A DNA stretch of 64,000 nt from NCBI RefSeq assembly GCF_028372415.1, contig NC_092873.1, positions 356,218,128 to 356,282,127 of the forward strand. The letters are read 5' to 3'. Source of the DNA: Notamacropus eugenii. Lineage: Eukaryota; Chordata; Mammalia; Diprotodontia; Macropodidae. Positions 11,645-23,640 of the stretch are shown piece after piece; positions within the stretch are counted from its first letter, which is position 1; each line of letters opens with the position of its first letter. The notes below the pieces were generated by a model. That model was given only the letters and a program-made list of their open reading frames with translations. It was not told the origin of the DNA and did no database searches. The position numbers and the translations under genes were made by a program.

Positions 11645-11740
11645 CTGAGGCCAGGGACTTTTTCTTTGTCTTTGTTTCTCTAATGCATAACATAGTTTTT
11701 GGCACATAGTAGGTACTTAATTAGTGCTGTGTAGTACCCT
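11645..11740 (+). mobile_element. L2-like 3' end
   Basis: The segment 'aacatagtttttggcacata' and 'gtaggtacttaattagtgct' follows the usual L2 3' terminal order. Confidence 0.6.
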
Positions 11741-12559
11741 GTTAGGCCATCTCCTTGACTCAGATTTTCGATTTGGGCTCACCAAGAAATGATTATAAGT
11801 TTCAAGGTACATCATGGATTTACACTTTTACAACCATAGCTCAAAACTTCCCACCAACATATTTAGCCAAAGGACATAATTATCTTAGGGCAAGATATTT
11901 ACTGGAATAGCATAGTAATAACTTGATATTAGAGTATTCTCCCCCAAATCTAGGGCCTATGCTCCTGTGAACATATGTGTGTGTGGGCATGTGTATATAA
12001 AACTATGTATACACACATATGCATATATACACTTTGGGGCAATCTATACACATGTATGTATAAGTGTATGTGTATATATGTGTGTGTATATGTATACATT
12101 TATGTATATCAATGAGGAGAGGGATCCAGAATGTGAGGCTTCCCCCCATGTGAGTAATATTGGTGGCATTACTCTTTTGGAAGTCTGTAATTAGCACTCC
12201 ATTTAAATATTTAAATATATAACATCAGTTAGCTTTTACAGAGGGATATTAATTTCAAAGATATACCAAGAACAAACATTTTTATCCCCTCTAATAGCTC
12301 AGAAAGGGAGGAATATCTCCTTGCTCCACCTTGGTCTCTTGGGGAGGAGGCTTAAAACATAGTTTAGTTTGGGTCCCAACAAATACATACCTAAATACAG
12401 TATGATCATTGGATGAATTCCCCTTTTTTTTTCCAGAGGGGGATATAAAAGGGGAGCTAAGGGTAGGATGTTCCCCCCCCAAGCAAAAAAAAAAAGAGAA
12501 GAGAATAAAAGAGAGGCCAGAAGGAACTCAGAAAACAGGATAGCTTTGGAAGTTATATG
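11741..12559. other. No gene; TG/TA-rich tract at 11965-12110
   Basis: The interval holds alternating TATG, TGTG and CATA units at 11965-12110, and otherwise AT-rich DNA. Short A, T and C runs lie at 12424-12495. Confidence 0.6.
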
Positions 12560-12561
12560 TT

Positions 12562-12740
12562 GAATTTATTATATACTTTAAAATAAAAAAAACTATATAT
12601 ACTTTAAATATATAATTTTTAAAAATATAAAAATTTTTAAAAATGTAAAAAAATTTAAAAATTATATACTTTAAATTTTTAAAAAAATGTATATACTTTA
12701 AAAGAATTTATTATATACTTTAAAAGAAAAGCACTATATA
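12562..12740. repeat. AT-rich block with five TATATACTTTAAA motifs
   Basis: The 13-mer or a one-base variant recurs near 12570, 12596, 12664, 12691 and 12714, separated by A/T homopolymers. G+C is almost absent. Confidence 0.85.
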
Positions 12741-12959
12741 ATAAAGATTCATAGTTTCATGGACTATCCTATCCTCTTGTTCTACATTGTATACGATATT
12801 GTGCATTCTCTTTGGTATCTGTTAAATTCAGAATTTAAAGAAAACTGGATGAAAAAAATAAATTGTATATCACCTTCAATGATCCCCAGTTGCTTCACAG
12901 CACAAAAATCTATCTTTTTAGAATAAATATTTTCCTACTTATACTGTTTGGTCAAGAAA

Positions 12960-13090
12960 TTTGAAACACTACAAAAAAGAGGAAGAGATAAAGGAAGTAA
13001 GTAAAAAGTAATAAAGAGGAAGGAAGGAAGGAAAAAACAAAGAAAAGAAGAAAAAAGGACAAAGGAGGGAAGGAGGAAAAGGAAGTGGTG
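12960..13090. repeat. Purine-rich GGAA/GAAA tract
   Basis: An imperfect polypurine run with GGAAGGAAGGAA in the middle. Confidence 0.85.
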
Positions 13091-14756
13091 TAGTCAGCCA
13101 CGCAGTGATCAGGGGTTAAAGGCCCTGTGGTGCTGGTAGTCTAGGTACCCATGAGATGTAAAAAGATCTCAATGAAGGTCTCCAGCATATTGATCACTAT
13201 AGGAGAACATGAAGAAAAGCCATTCATGAGTTGCCATCTGCGCAGAGAAAAGGAATACCAGCATTAACAGGTGTGTTAAAAGGATGCATTATCCTTTCAC
13301 CTGTTGATAATGTTTGACTATTTCAATAATTCAGAGGCTCTGTGGTCTTGTCTATGTGGGCCTGCCTTCTCACTCAGTGATGCAGATTGCAAGATCTCTC
13401 CTCCTTTTCGTCTTGTGAGATCCTTCCTCATATCTTTATGTAAATCCTCCATACAGGAGTTACTTAATCACTAGGTTGGAGACCTTAGCCTGATTATTTG
13501 AACACTCTTTGGTTATTGTCACACTTGAACTATGTGACCAATTTTTGTGCCCATACACACCTTGGGTGATGTCTCTTACACCACATCCTTTACACAAGTC
13601 ACTGGGAACATGTTCTGGCTACTTGAACCCATTGCATTTTGGGTCACTCATAATTCTAATCCTACTGGGATCATGGGGTCAGTCAGACTACCTGGATCCC
13701 ATCAGCTATTACTAATGTAGTCAGTATAAACTCTTGGAATCCTTACGCTTACACTGATGAATCAGTTCCCCCAGAGCTTCTTCTCTCAAAGTTAAGTAAG
13801 TCCTAAGGAAACTGAAGGATTGGGGTGTCTTCAGTGCTGTAGGCTTGACCTCCCATTCTGATGTGTTCTTTCCAATGTTAGCTTCCAGTGATAAGTGCTT
13901 CACTTTCATTCAACCAATTAACATCAACTATCTTGGATAAAAGGGTGTTTACTGAACTGATATAACAAGGACAGAAGCTACAAAACATTTCCCCTTGAAC
14001 AGGGGAGGTGGGTGGTTGTGACACTTCAATCTATCACCTCAGTTCCTAGGAAGAGCTGTCTCTCACTTAAAGAAGAGATGACTTGTCAGGGTTGTTGTGA
14101 GTGTAAAATGAAAATGGCACAAAGCATTTCCCCCACCAGGTTTGCTTCCCAATATGACATCACCTCTGAATGCATCTGAGTCTGTTCCCTCTTTCAGTTG
14201 TTACTCTTTAGGGTCTTAGATGCCACATCTCCTGGACATCCCAGCATGGACCCCAGTTTGCAGAGCTCTGGTGGCTCATCATTTTCACCTTTGCAAGTTC
14301 ACCAGGTCATAGCTGTTTCCAATACTCCTTCACTACAGGCAGAAGACTCACAAAGTCAAAGAACAGAACAGTCCCATCCATAATCACTGCCTTGTGAGGC
14401 AGGTGGAAGGAGCCCAAGGTCTTTTCTTATCCCAGAAATTTACAGTATGTCTCTCTCATTCAAATGCAGCCAGGCAGGAAAGAGGAAGACCACCCTCCTC
14501 ACCCCTAGCTTTGGCTTAGTTAATGCTTTTTGAATACATATCCATGTTTGGTTCAGCAACCACTCAAAAGTTCACGTTGTCACCCAAGGACAGTGACAGA
14601 ATGCCTGTGCATGTTCCACAATCCATATGAGAATTTCACCAGTCATACACAGAACGTATGCTCACAAGGGCTGGATTTTTTAGACAATCAAGATTATATC
14701 CATCAAACTAATATTATTATCATAATTAGGGACAGGGACAAAAGCTGTGATTTCTT
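13091..14756. other. No gene seen; one hairpin at 13266-13305
   Basis: This is non-repetitive sequence by eye, with only chance frames up to about 75 codons. A near-perfect inverted repeat lies at 13266-13305. The stretch 13700-14150 is moderately GC-balanced and could contain an old LTR, but nothing is diagnostic. Confidence 0.4.
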
Positions 14757-15680
14757 TCATTGAAGCTAGGTGCCCTGGGCCTGGAGTCAGAAGAGCTGTA
14801 TGGCCCTGGGGAAGTCACTTGACTTCTTTCTGTCTCAGTTTCCTAGACTGTAAAATGGGGGTAATAATATCATCAGTTTGTCAGGGTGTAAGAGAGATAA
14901 CACTAGCACACGGGAAAGCTGCTAGCACAGGTTCTTTGTTGATCTGGTCAGACAGGAAGGACAGGAAGACAGCTTTGAAGAGGTTAATAATCTTTCTTTA
15001 TTATAATCCAGTCTTCTTAAGAGGGTTTGCTGATAATGGGAACACCAACTCCTACAGCACTCCCTAATCACCCTTCTTGCAGGGGTGGATGAGAAGGGGA
15101 AGCAGCTACCACTATATCTTGATGAGGCCAACTGAGACAGGCACAACTTGTGTGCTCCCCTAAATCCCCTCAGACTTCAGTGGGGGCTGGTTGAGGCAAA
15201 CAGAGATTCCCCCTAAGCCTTGATGGGGGCTGATCAAGGCATGCACAGCATTCCAGCTTGTGCACTCAACCCTAAGAGTTCCCCACTCACTGACCAGTGC
15301 GCACCTGCTTTATAGCGCAACAGACAAAGAACGCACATTGCCAGCGAGAGCCTCCCAAGTTTGCGTTATCTCACCATTATATCTCACTGCACAGTCGCAG
15401 TTGGGTATTTACCATTTATGCACAAATGTTTATATTATTAATCATTGCAAAATGTTACGGAAGCATGGCGGAGATGCTTACAAGTCATGAGCCTGGGAAA
15501 TTGTTATGAGATTGTTATGGCCACGGATCCTGGGAAACTAAACTCTAAGAAAGAATAAAAAAATCCACCTTACTTACACAAGGTTGTTGTGAGGATCAAA
15601 TGAGATAACATTTGTGAAGTGCTTAGCTCAGTGCCTGGCATATAGTAGGCACTATATAAATGCTTATTCCCTCTCATTCC
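14757..15680 (+). mobile_element. CORE-SINE split by a solo LTR
   Basis: The 5' part (14757-14886) ends in 'atcagtttgtcaggg'. The 3' part resumes at 15581 with 'aggttgttgtgaggatcaaa' and ends near 'ggcactatataaatgc'. The two halves join at the point where the MIR-like consensus reads 'cagggttgttgtgagg'. Confidence 0.88.
14887..15580 (-). repeat. Solo LTR, family A copy 1 (about 694 bp)
   Basis: Read on the minus strand it opens TGTAAGTAAGGTGGATTT and closes CTCTCTTACA. It has TATAAAGC near 15312 and AATAAA near 15000. It shares the ordered blocks 'cccaggatcc', 'tgaccagtg', 'ggttgctgataatggg' (with variants) and 'gctgctagcacagg' with the copies at 38956-39590 and 53381-54083. No retroviral interior is attached. 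Confidence 0.85.
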
Positions 15681-15746
15681 CTCCTCTCTTCCCTGCCCCC
15701 CCCCCCCCATGTAAGCCAGCACCTTCTTTGCAACTTCTAGTTTTCA

Positions 15747-16065
15747 AGAGGGGCAGCTAGGTGGTGCAGTGGATTAAGCACCAGTGCAAGAGTCAGGAGG
15801 ACCTGAGTTCAAATCTCACCTCAGACACTTGATACTCACTAATCGTGTGACCTTGGGCAAGTCACTTAACCCCAACTACCTCATCCTGGGTCATCCCCAG
15901 TCATCCTGATGAATATCTGGTCACTGGATCCAGATGGCTCTGGAGGAGAAGTGAGGCTGGTGACCTGCACAGCCCTCCCTCCCTCAAAACAAAGTCAAGT
16001 GCAAGTCATGTCATTATTTCTCTGATGGCATGGTCTTTTTTGGCAGTGAAGGATGAGCACACACA
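15747..16065 (+). mobile_element. Marsupial SINE with alternative 3' tail
   Basis: The head ggggcagctaggtggtgcag and the core are followed by a different 3' half (catccccagtcatcctgatg ... ccctccctccctcaaaacaa ... gatgagcacacacaca). The same tail type occurs inverted at 16530-16743 and 26872-27045. Confidence 0.9.
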
Positions 16066-16079
16066 CAGTTTTCAAAAAC

Positions 16080-16190
16080 TCCCTAGAGTACTGAGTTAAG
16101 TGACTTGCCCAACGCCACAACTTTAGCTGGGTCTTCCTGGCTTCAAGGTCAGCTTTTTGTCCTCTATGCCATACTGCCTCAACATTGTCA
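16080..16190 (-). mobile_element. CORE-SINE fragment
   Basis: The inverted core (aagtgacttgcccaacgcca) and inverted head (ccatactgcctcaac) are present. Confidence 0.75.
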
Positions 16191-16354
16191 TCATCATTGA
16201 TGTTCAGGGTAGAGGTCAATGGCTATACCTTCATGAAAACGTTCTTTGGTGAGGGTCTGCCCCTGTCACATTGATGATGACGATTTCTTTTACTTGTTCA
16301 ACACCTGCCCCACCTGTTTGCTATTCTGATTTATCCTGGAAGGGCCCCGTTTGC

Positions 16355-16830
16355 AGCGAGGTGGTGCAATGATAGAGCGCCAGCCCCGAGTCAGGTGGGC
16401 CCCGTGTTCCAATCCAGCCTCAGGCACTTACTGGCTGCATGACCCTGGGCAAGTCACCTTACCCTGTTTGCCTCAGTTTTCTCATCTGTAAAAGGAGCTG
16501 CAGGTGTATGCAGTGTAATGTAATGCAACTGCATTCAGCCTCACTTCTCCTCCAGAGCCATCTGAATCCCGTGACCAGATATTCATCAAGATGACTGGAG
16601 ATGACCCAGGATGAGGCAGTTGGGGTTAAATGACTTGCCCAAGGTCACACACTAGTGAGTGTCAAGTGTCTGAGGTGAGATTTGAACTCAGGTCTTCCTG
16701 ACCCCTGCACTGGTGCTCTATCTAGTGCACCATCAGCTGCCCCAAAATGACCTGGAAGAAAGAAATGGCAAACCGCTCCAAGAAAAATCTCAAGGGGTCA
16801 CGAGGAGTCAGACACCATTGAGTAACAACA
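16355..16830 (+). mobile_element. SINE interrupted by a second, inverted SINE
   Basis: The outer plus-strand SINE runs 16355-16510. It resumes at about 16744 with 'tggaagaaagaaatggcaaa' and 'aggggtcacgaggagtcaga'. The gap is filled by the inner element at 16530-16743. Confidence 0.85.
16530..16743 (-). mobile_element. Inner SINE (alternative-tail type)
   Basis: The sequence is inverted relative to the outer SINE, from 'cctcacttctcctccagagc' to 'ccatcagctgcccc'. It inserted into the outer element between its core and its 3' tail. Confidence 0.88.
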
Positions 16831-17033
16831 ATAATTCTCCCTTTCCAGGCAGGGAGACTTCTCAGAGCAGAGAAGAGGGCTGTGGTTAGCTAGTCACATT
16901 GTCACATAGTACAAGAATTAAAAAAACAACCTGTGGTTCTATGCTTTGTCCTGTGGGTGGAGCTCCTTAGTTATGGAATGGGACAAAAATCTACTAATGG
17001 AAAACATTCCAAGAGCTGTGGGCCATTCTGGAT

Positions 17034-17035
<2 letters not shown>

Positions 17036-17068
<33 letters not shown>
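17036..17068. repeat. (GT)n microsatellite
   Basis: About 16 uninterrupted GT units. Confidence 0.95.
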
Positions 17069-17282
17069 TTAGTTTACAGCTCCTTCTAGCTGGAATTGGT
17101 CATCTAGACCAATCTCTTCCTTTGACAGAGAGAGAGGAAGTAACAGCATGTGTAGATAATTCCCCTAATTACTATTATTCAATGCTCTTCTTATTGCATT
17201 GGGCTTCTTTGTTCAAAATTCAACAAAATTTAATGATGTACTGTGTATGTGGGGCACTGTTCTGGGCTCTTACCAAGATGGT

Positions 17283-17520
17283 ACGGGCAGCTAGGAGGCC
17301 TAGTAGATAGGGTACCAGAGCTGGAGTTAGGAAGACTCATCTTCATGACTTCAAATCTGGCCTCAGACATTTACTAGCTGTGTGACCCTGGGCGAATCAC
17401 TTAGCCCTCTTTGCCTTAATTTCCTCATCTGTAAAATGAGCTGGAGAAGGAAATGACAAACCACTCCAGTATCTCTGCCAAGAAAACCCTAAATGGAATC
17501 ATGATTCAACAGCAAAACAC
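17283..17520 (+). mobile_element. Marsupial SINE, near full length
   Basis: Head gggcagctaggaggcctagt, core, and the tail 'ctggagaaggaaatgacaaa' to 'ccaagaaaaccctaaatgg' are all visible. Confidence 0.9.
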
Positions 17521-17964
17521 TAAGATGACATAGTTATTGCCTTCAAGGAGCTTAGATTCTAGTAAAAGGGATAAGATAAATGCTGAGGGAATTTGGAGGA
17601 GGGAAAGGTCACTTCTGTTTGGGGGTATAAAAGAAGGCTTGTTGGAGGCTGATCATCTGAGTTAGGTCTTCAACAATGCATTGGACTTGGATTTAATTAT
17701 CTGCTCATTTATCAAATACTTATTGAGTACCTTCATTAAATAGATCCTGTCTTTGAGCCAGATAAACATTTAGATAACTCTGATTTCTTTTCTTGTGGAG
17801 TTCTGAGTCAAGTAAAGAGATAAAACCTAAACACGGATGACCTTAACTCTCATTATTACATAAGTTCCTCAGAGAGAGTTATGAACTTCAAGAAGGAAGG
17901 TCGTCCCTGACAGGCTTTCTGGGAGGGCCTTTACCTTAGGTTTTAAAAGATGGATAGGAATTTA

Positions 17965-18690
17965 AGGAAAAAAGCAACAAGCATTTATTAAGTTCTTACT
18001 ATGTGCTAGGCTCTGTGCCAAGGTCTGGGGATACAAATAGAAGAAGAAGAAGAAGAAGAAGGAGAAGGAGAAGGAGAAGGAAGGAGAAGGAGAAGGAGAA
18101 AGAGGAGGAGAAGGAGAAGGAGAAAGAGAAGGAAGGAGAAGGAGGAGAAGGAGGAAGGAGAAGAAGAAGAAGAAGGAGGAGGAAGAAGGAGAAGAAGAAG
18201 AAGAAAAAGAAGAAGAAGAGAAGGAGAAGAAGGAGAAGGAATAATGATAATTTATAATAACAATAATAATAATAAGACTATCCCACTCTCACGGAGCTCA
18301 CATCCTAATGGGGGAAGACAATACACAAAGGAGGTGAAATAAGGGTGGAAGAGGAGAAACAAGGGTATTCCAGGAATAAAGAAGAGTATGAGCAAATGGT
18401 AGGAAGTGAGAAAGTGCACAGGGCATGTTTAGGGGGAAGAAACTTGTCCATTTTGATCATGTAAAGAGCAGTAAGGGGAGAGAAGATTGGCAGTGTCCCC
18501 TGGTAGGTTGTGGAAGGACTTAAATGACCAGTGGACCAGTATGGACTTGATTCAGCAGGTGACAGGGAGCCATGAAAAATTTTTTAACAGAGGTGTGATA
18601 TGACCAGATCAAAACATTAGAAAATTTTATCCTGGCAGCAATATGGCAAGATGGATTGGAGGGTGGTGATGGTTTTTGGTGCAGGGTCAA
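17965..18690 (-). mobile_element. L2-like element split by a microsatellite
   Basis: It opens 'agcatttattaagttcttac' (inverted L2 3' end) and continues after the purine tract with 'cacggagctcacatcctaat'. The body resembles the one at 32155-32785, including 'agggagccatgaaaaatttt' and 'gtgatatgaccagatc'. Confidence 0.6.
18040..18276. repeat. GAA/GGA polypurine microsatellite
   Basis: About 200 bp of almost pure purine (AGA, AGG and GAG units) is followed by an AAT-rich tail at 18241-18276. A mirror-symmetric polypurine tract of this kind can form triplex DNA. Confidence 0.95.
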
Positions 18691-18775
18691 TGTGAGGTGG
18701 AGAATAGAGGTAGGAAGACATGTAAAGAAGGTATTGTGAGAGTGCGATGGGATGGAAAAGCAGGTCTATCCTACA

Positions 18776-19013
18776 GTAATAATAATAGCTCACATTTTTA
18801 TAGTGTTTTGATTTGTAATACATGTTGTACATGCTATCTTATTTGATCCTCTCAATACTGGGAGGTAGGTGCTATTTTTATCCCCATTACAGATGGAGAA
18901 ACTGAGGCACAGAGGTTGAATAACTTACCCAGGGTCACACAGCTAATAAGTGTCTGTGGCAATATTTGTCTTCCTGACTCCAGGTCTAGCATGCCATCCA
19001 CTATGCCATCTGA
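18776..19013 (-). mobile_element. CORE-SINE (MIR3-like)
   Basis: It starts 'ataataatagctcacatttt'. It contains 'gatggagaaactgaggcaca' and 'cagggtcacacagctaataa', ending at the inverted head. Confidence 0.88.
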
Positions 19014-19194
19014 ATAGAAAGGAAGGAGTAATTGACATAGATGTTGTAGGGTGGAATCTAAAGGGCTTGGAATTCAATTGGATATGAGATATAAGGGGAA
19101 AGGAAGAGTCAAAGAAAACATTAAGGTTTTGAATGAAGTAAATAGTAAAACAGACAGAAATAATAATAATTATTATTGACAACAAAAGTAATAA

Positions 19195-19370
19195 AAATAG
19201 CTTTCAGATAGCATCTTTAGATTTTCAAAGCAATTTGCATATTTTATCTCATTTGATTTTTGCAACAAACCATTGAGATAGGTGATATTACTATCTCCAT
19301 TTTATAGATATGGTAATCAAGTGTCAGGGGTAGGATCTGAACTCAGTTAGGTGGTGACGGGCATCAACTA
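19195..19370 (-). mobile_element. CORE-SINE (MIR3-like), diverged
   Basis: The same order as the preceding copy, 'atctcatttgatttttgcaa' to 'atctgaactcagttaggtgg', with more changes. Confidence 0.7.
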
Positions 19371-19550
19371 CTGGGCCTAGATTCAAGAAAATCTGAATTG
19401 AAATCTAGCCTCAGACACTCAATTAGCTATGGGACCTGGCACAAGTCACTTCATGGCTTCTTCTCTAGGTTTCCTCAGCTGTAAGATAGGAATATTAATA
19501 ACACCTGCCTTCCAGGGTTGTTATGAAAATTAAGATAGTGTTTGTGGTTT
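19355..19550 (+). mobile_element. CORE-SINE 5' part, interrupted by L1
   Basis: Head and core end in 'ccagggttgttatgaaaatt' and 'aagatagtgtttgtg'. The missing 3' part continues beyond the L1 at 25793-25875. Confidence 0.8.
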
Positions 19551-19899
19551 TTTTCATCACTGGTTTCATGGTATGTGAGTAAATTCTTGAAAAATGATAT
19601 TTTATTTTTTCTCAATTACATGTAGACAATTTTAAACTTTCATTTTTTAAAAATTTGAGTTTTAAATTGTCTTTCTCCCTTTTCTGTCCCTGAGATGGTA
19701 AGCAGTTTGACATAGGTTATATATGCAATCATGCAAAACATATTTCCATATCAGTCATATTGTGAAAGAAGAAAAAACCCCACAAAAATTAAGTGAAAAA
19801 TAGTCTTTCAGTCTGCATTCGGACTCATTTCTCTCTCTGGATATCCATAGCATTTTTCATTGTGAATCCTTTGGAATTTCTTGGATCATTGTATTACTG

Positions 19900-22800
19900 A
19901 GAATTGCTAAGTCATTCATAGGTGATCATTGCACAATATTGGTGTTACTGTGCACAGTGTTCTTCTAGTTTTGCTCTCTTCACTTTGCATCAGTTTATGT
20001 AAGTCTTTCCAGATTTTTCTGAGAGCATATAGCTCATCATTTCTCATAGCACAATAGTATTCCATCACAATCATATACCACAACTTGTTCAACCATTCCC
20101 CAATTGATGGGCATCTCCTCAATTTTCAATTCTTTGTCACCACAAAAAGAGCTGTAATAAATATTTTTGTACAAATAGGTCTTTTTTTCCTTTTTAAAAA
20201 ATCTGTATGGGATACAGGTCTAGTAGTGGTATTACTGTGTCAAGGTGTATACACAGTTTGTTCTCTCTTTGGGTATAGTTCCAAATTGCTCTCCAGAAAG
20301 ACTGGATCGGTTCACAACTCTACCTACAGTGCATTAGTGTCCCAATTTTCCTACATCCCCACCAATATTTATCATTTTCTTTTTCTGTCATATTAGTCAA
20401 TCTGATAGGTATGATATGGTACCTCCGAATTTTCATTTTCATTTTCTAATCAATAGTGATTTAGAGCATTTTTATATGACTATAGATAGCTTTGACTTTT
20501 TTTTATCTGAAAACTGCCTGTTCATATCCTTTTGATCAATTGGAGAATGACATATTCTTATATATTTGACTCAGTATATATATTTGAGAAATGAGGCCTT
20601 TATCAGAGATACTTGCTGTAAAAATTGTTTCCCAATTTCTTGCTTTCCTTCTAATCTTGGTTGCATTGGTTTTCTTTGTGTAAAACCTTTTTAATATTAC
20701 TAAAATTATCCATTTTATATCTCTTAATGCTCTCTATCTCTTGTCTGGTCCTAAATTCTTCCCTTCTCCATAACAGGCAAACTATTCCTTGTGCTCTTAA
20801 TGTGCCTGTGATATCACCCTTTATATCTACATCATGTACCCATTTTGACCTTATATATACAGTGTAAGATGTTGGTATATACCTAGTTTCTGTCATATTG
20901 TTTTCTAGTTTCCCTAGCAGTTTCTGTCAAATAATGAGTTCTTATTAGAATCTTGTGTCTTTGGGTTCATCAAATGTTAGATTGCGATTGTCATTTACTA
21001 CTGTGTCTTGTATACCTTATCTCTTCTGATAATCTACCACCTTATTTCTTAGCCAGTACCCAACTGCATCGGTAATTATTGCTTTATTTATTTATTATTT
21101 ATTTATTACAGTTTGAGATCTGTTATGGCTAGGCTGCCATCCTTCATATTTTTTTCATTAGTTCCCACGATATTCTTGACCTTTTGTTCTTCCAGATGCA
21201 TTTTGCTATTATTTTTTCGAGTTCTATAAAGTAATTTTTTGGTTTGATATGGCACTGAATGATTAAATTAATTTAGGTAGAATTGTCATTTTTATGATAT
21301 TGGCTCATCATTTTCTTGAGCAATTGATATTTTTCTAATTGCTTACATCTGACTTCATTTGTGTGAAAAGTGTTTTGTTATTGTGTTCATATAATTCTTG
21401 GGATTGTATTAGCAGGTAGATGCCCAAGTATTTTATATTTTCTACAGTTATTTTAAATGGTATTTCTCCTTCTATTTCTTGCTGCTAGACCTTGTTGGCA
21501 ATATATAGAAATGCTGGTATTTGTATGGGTTTATTTTATATCTTGCAACTTTGCTGAAGTTGCTAATTATTTCAACTAGTTATTAAGTTGATACTGTAGG
21601 GTTCTGTAAGTAAACTATCTGCAAAGATTGATTGTTCTGCTTTCTCATTGCCTATTTCTTCTATTTCTTTTTCTTCTCTTATTGCTGTAGCTAACATTTC
21701 TAATACAATATTAAACAATGGTGGCTATGATGGGCATCCTTGCTTCATCCCTGATCTTATTAGGAAGGCTTCTAGCTTGTCTCCATTGCAGGTAATGCTA
21801 ACTGATGGTTTTTGATAAATACTACTTATCATTTTAAGGGAAGTTCCATTTATTCCTATACTCTCTTGTGTTTTTAATAGGAAGAAGTGTTGCATTTTGT
21901 CAAAAGCTTTTTCTGCACTTATGAGATAATCATATAGTTTCTATTAATTTTGTTATTGATATAGCCAATTATACTGATAGTTTTCCTAATATTAAACCAG
22001 CCCTGCATTCCTGGTATAAATCTCACCTGCTTGTAGTGATATCTATCCTTGTGATATATTGTTGTAATTTCCTTGCTAATATATTTAAAATTTTTGCATG
22101 GATATTCATTAGGGAAATTGATCTACAGTTTTCTTTCTCTGTTTTTGCTCTCCTGGTTTAGGTATCAGCCTCATATTTGTGTCATAAAAGGAATTTGGTA
22201 GGACTCCTTCTTTGTGTATTTTCCCAAATAGTATGTATAGTATTGAAATTAATTTCTTTAAATGTTTGGTGGAATTCACTTATGAATCCATCTGGCCCTG
22301 GGGATTTTTTCTTAGGGAGTTCATTAATGGCTTGTTCAATGTCTTTTTCTAAGATGGGAATATTTAAGTACTCTATTTCCTTTTCTGTTAATCTGGGTAG
22401 TTAAATAATTTTGTAAATATTCACCATTTTGCTTAGATTGTCAGATTTATTGGCATATAATTGTGCAAGATAGCTCTTAATAATTGCTCTAATTTCCTGT
22501 TCATTGGTGGCAAATTCACTCTTCTCATTTTTGATAATGGTAATTTGGTTTTCTTCTTTCTTTTTTGTGTTTTCTTTAAAAAACAAATTAACCAATGGTT
22601 TATCTATTTTATTGATTTTATCATAAAACCAGCTGCTAGTTTTAGTTATTACTTGAATGGTTTTCTTAATTTCACTTTTATTAATCACTCCTTTTCTTTT
22701 CAGGCTTTTCAATTTGTTGTTTAATTGGGGATTTTTAATGTGTTCTTTTTCTTGTTTTTTTTTAAAATTGCATGACTTATTCATTGATCTGCTTGTTCTG

Positions 22801-23640
22801 TATTTTATTGATGGAAGTGCTTGAGATATAACTTTCCTCCTAAGTGCTGCTTTGGCTGCATGCCATAAGTTTTGGTATGTGTCTCATTGTTGTCATTCTC
22901 TTTGATGAAATTATTGATTGTTTCTATGATTTGTTCTTTGATCCACTCATTCTTTAGGATTAGATTATTTAGTTTCCAATTAATTTCCACTGCCCTTTGT
23001 TGAATGTAATTTTTATTGCATTATGATCTGAAAAGGATGCCTTTTTGCATTTGATTGTAAGGTTTTTATGCCCTAATACATGGTCGGTTTTTTCTGTAGG
23101 TGCCATGTATCACTTAGAAAAAAGGATATTCCTTCTTATCATCATTCAGTTTTCTGTAGAGGTCTGTCATATGTAACTTTTCTAAAATTCTGTTCACCTC
23201 CTTGACTTATTTCTTGTTTATATTTATCTAGTTCTGAGAGGGAAAAGTTGAGGTCCCCCACTAGTATAATTTTACTATCTATTTCCTTCTGTAATTCATT
23301 TAACTTCTCCCTTAGAAATTTGAATGCTATGCCATTTGGTACATATATGTTTAGTATTGATATTACTTCCTTGTCTATGGCACCTATAGCAAGATGTAGT
23401 TTTCTTCCTTATCTCTTAATTAGATCTATTTTTACTTTTGCTTTGTCTGACATCATGATTGCTACTCCTGCTTTTTTTTTTTTTTAACTTCAGTTGAAGC
23501 ATAGTAGATTCTTCTCCAGCCCCTTGCCTTTACTGTGTGTGTGTTTTTCTGCTTCACTTGTAAACAACATATTGTAGGTTTCTGGTTTTTAATTCATTCT
23601 GCTATCCGCTTCCATTTTATGGATGAGTTCATCCCATTCA
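19900..23640 (-). pseudogene. L1 ORF2 relic (endonuclease and reverse transcriptase)
   Basis: Fragments occur in the correct order. The endonuclease region lies around 23250-23600 and a segment WKLNNLILKNEWIKEQI around 22990. A linker with SSWFYDKINKIDKPLVNLF lies at 22401-22784. RT and the C-terminal region follow, including MEYYCAMRNDE near 20040. No frame exceeds 127 codons. The protein would nick DNA and prime reverse transcription; this copy cannot be functional. Confidence 0.9.

Noticed and set aside
18003..18257. 84-codon Arg/Lys/Glu-rich frame
   Set aside because: It translates the GAA/GGA microsatellite.
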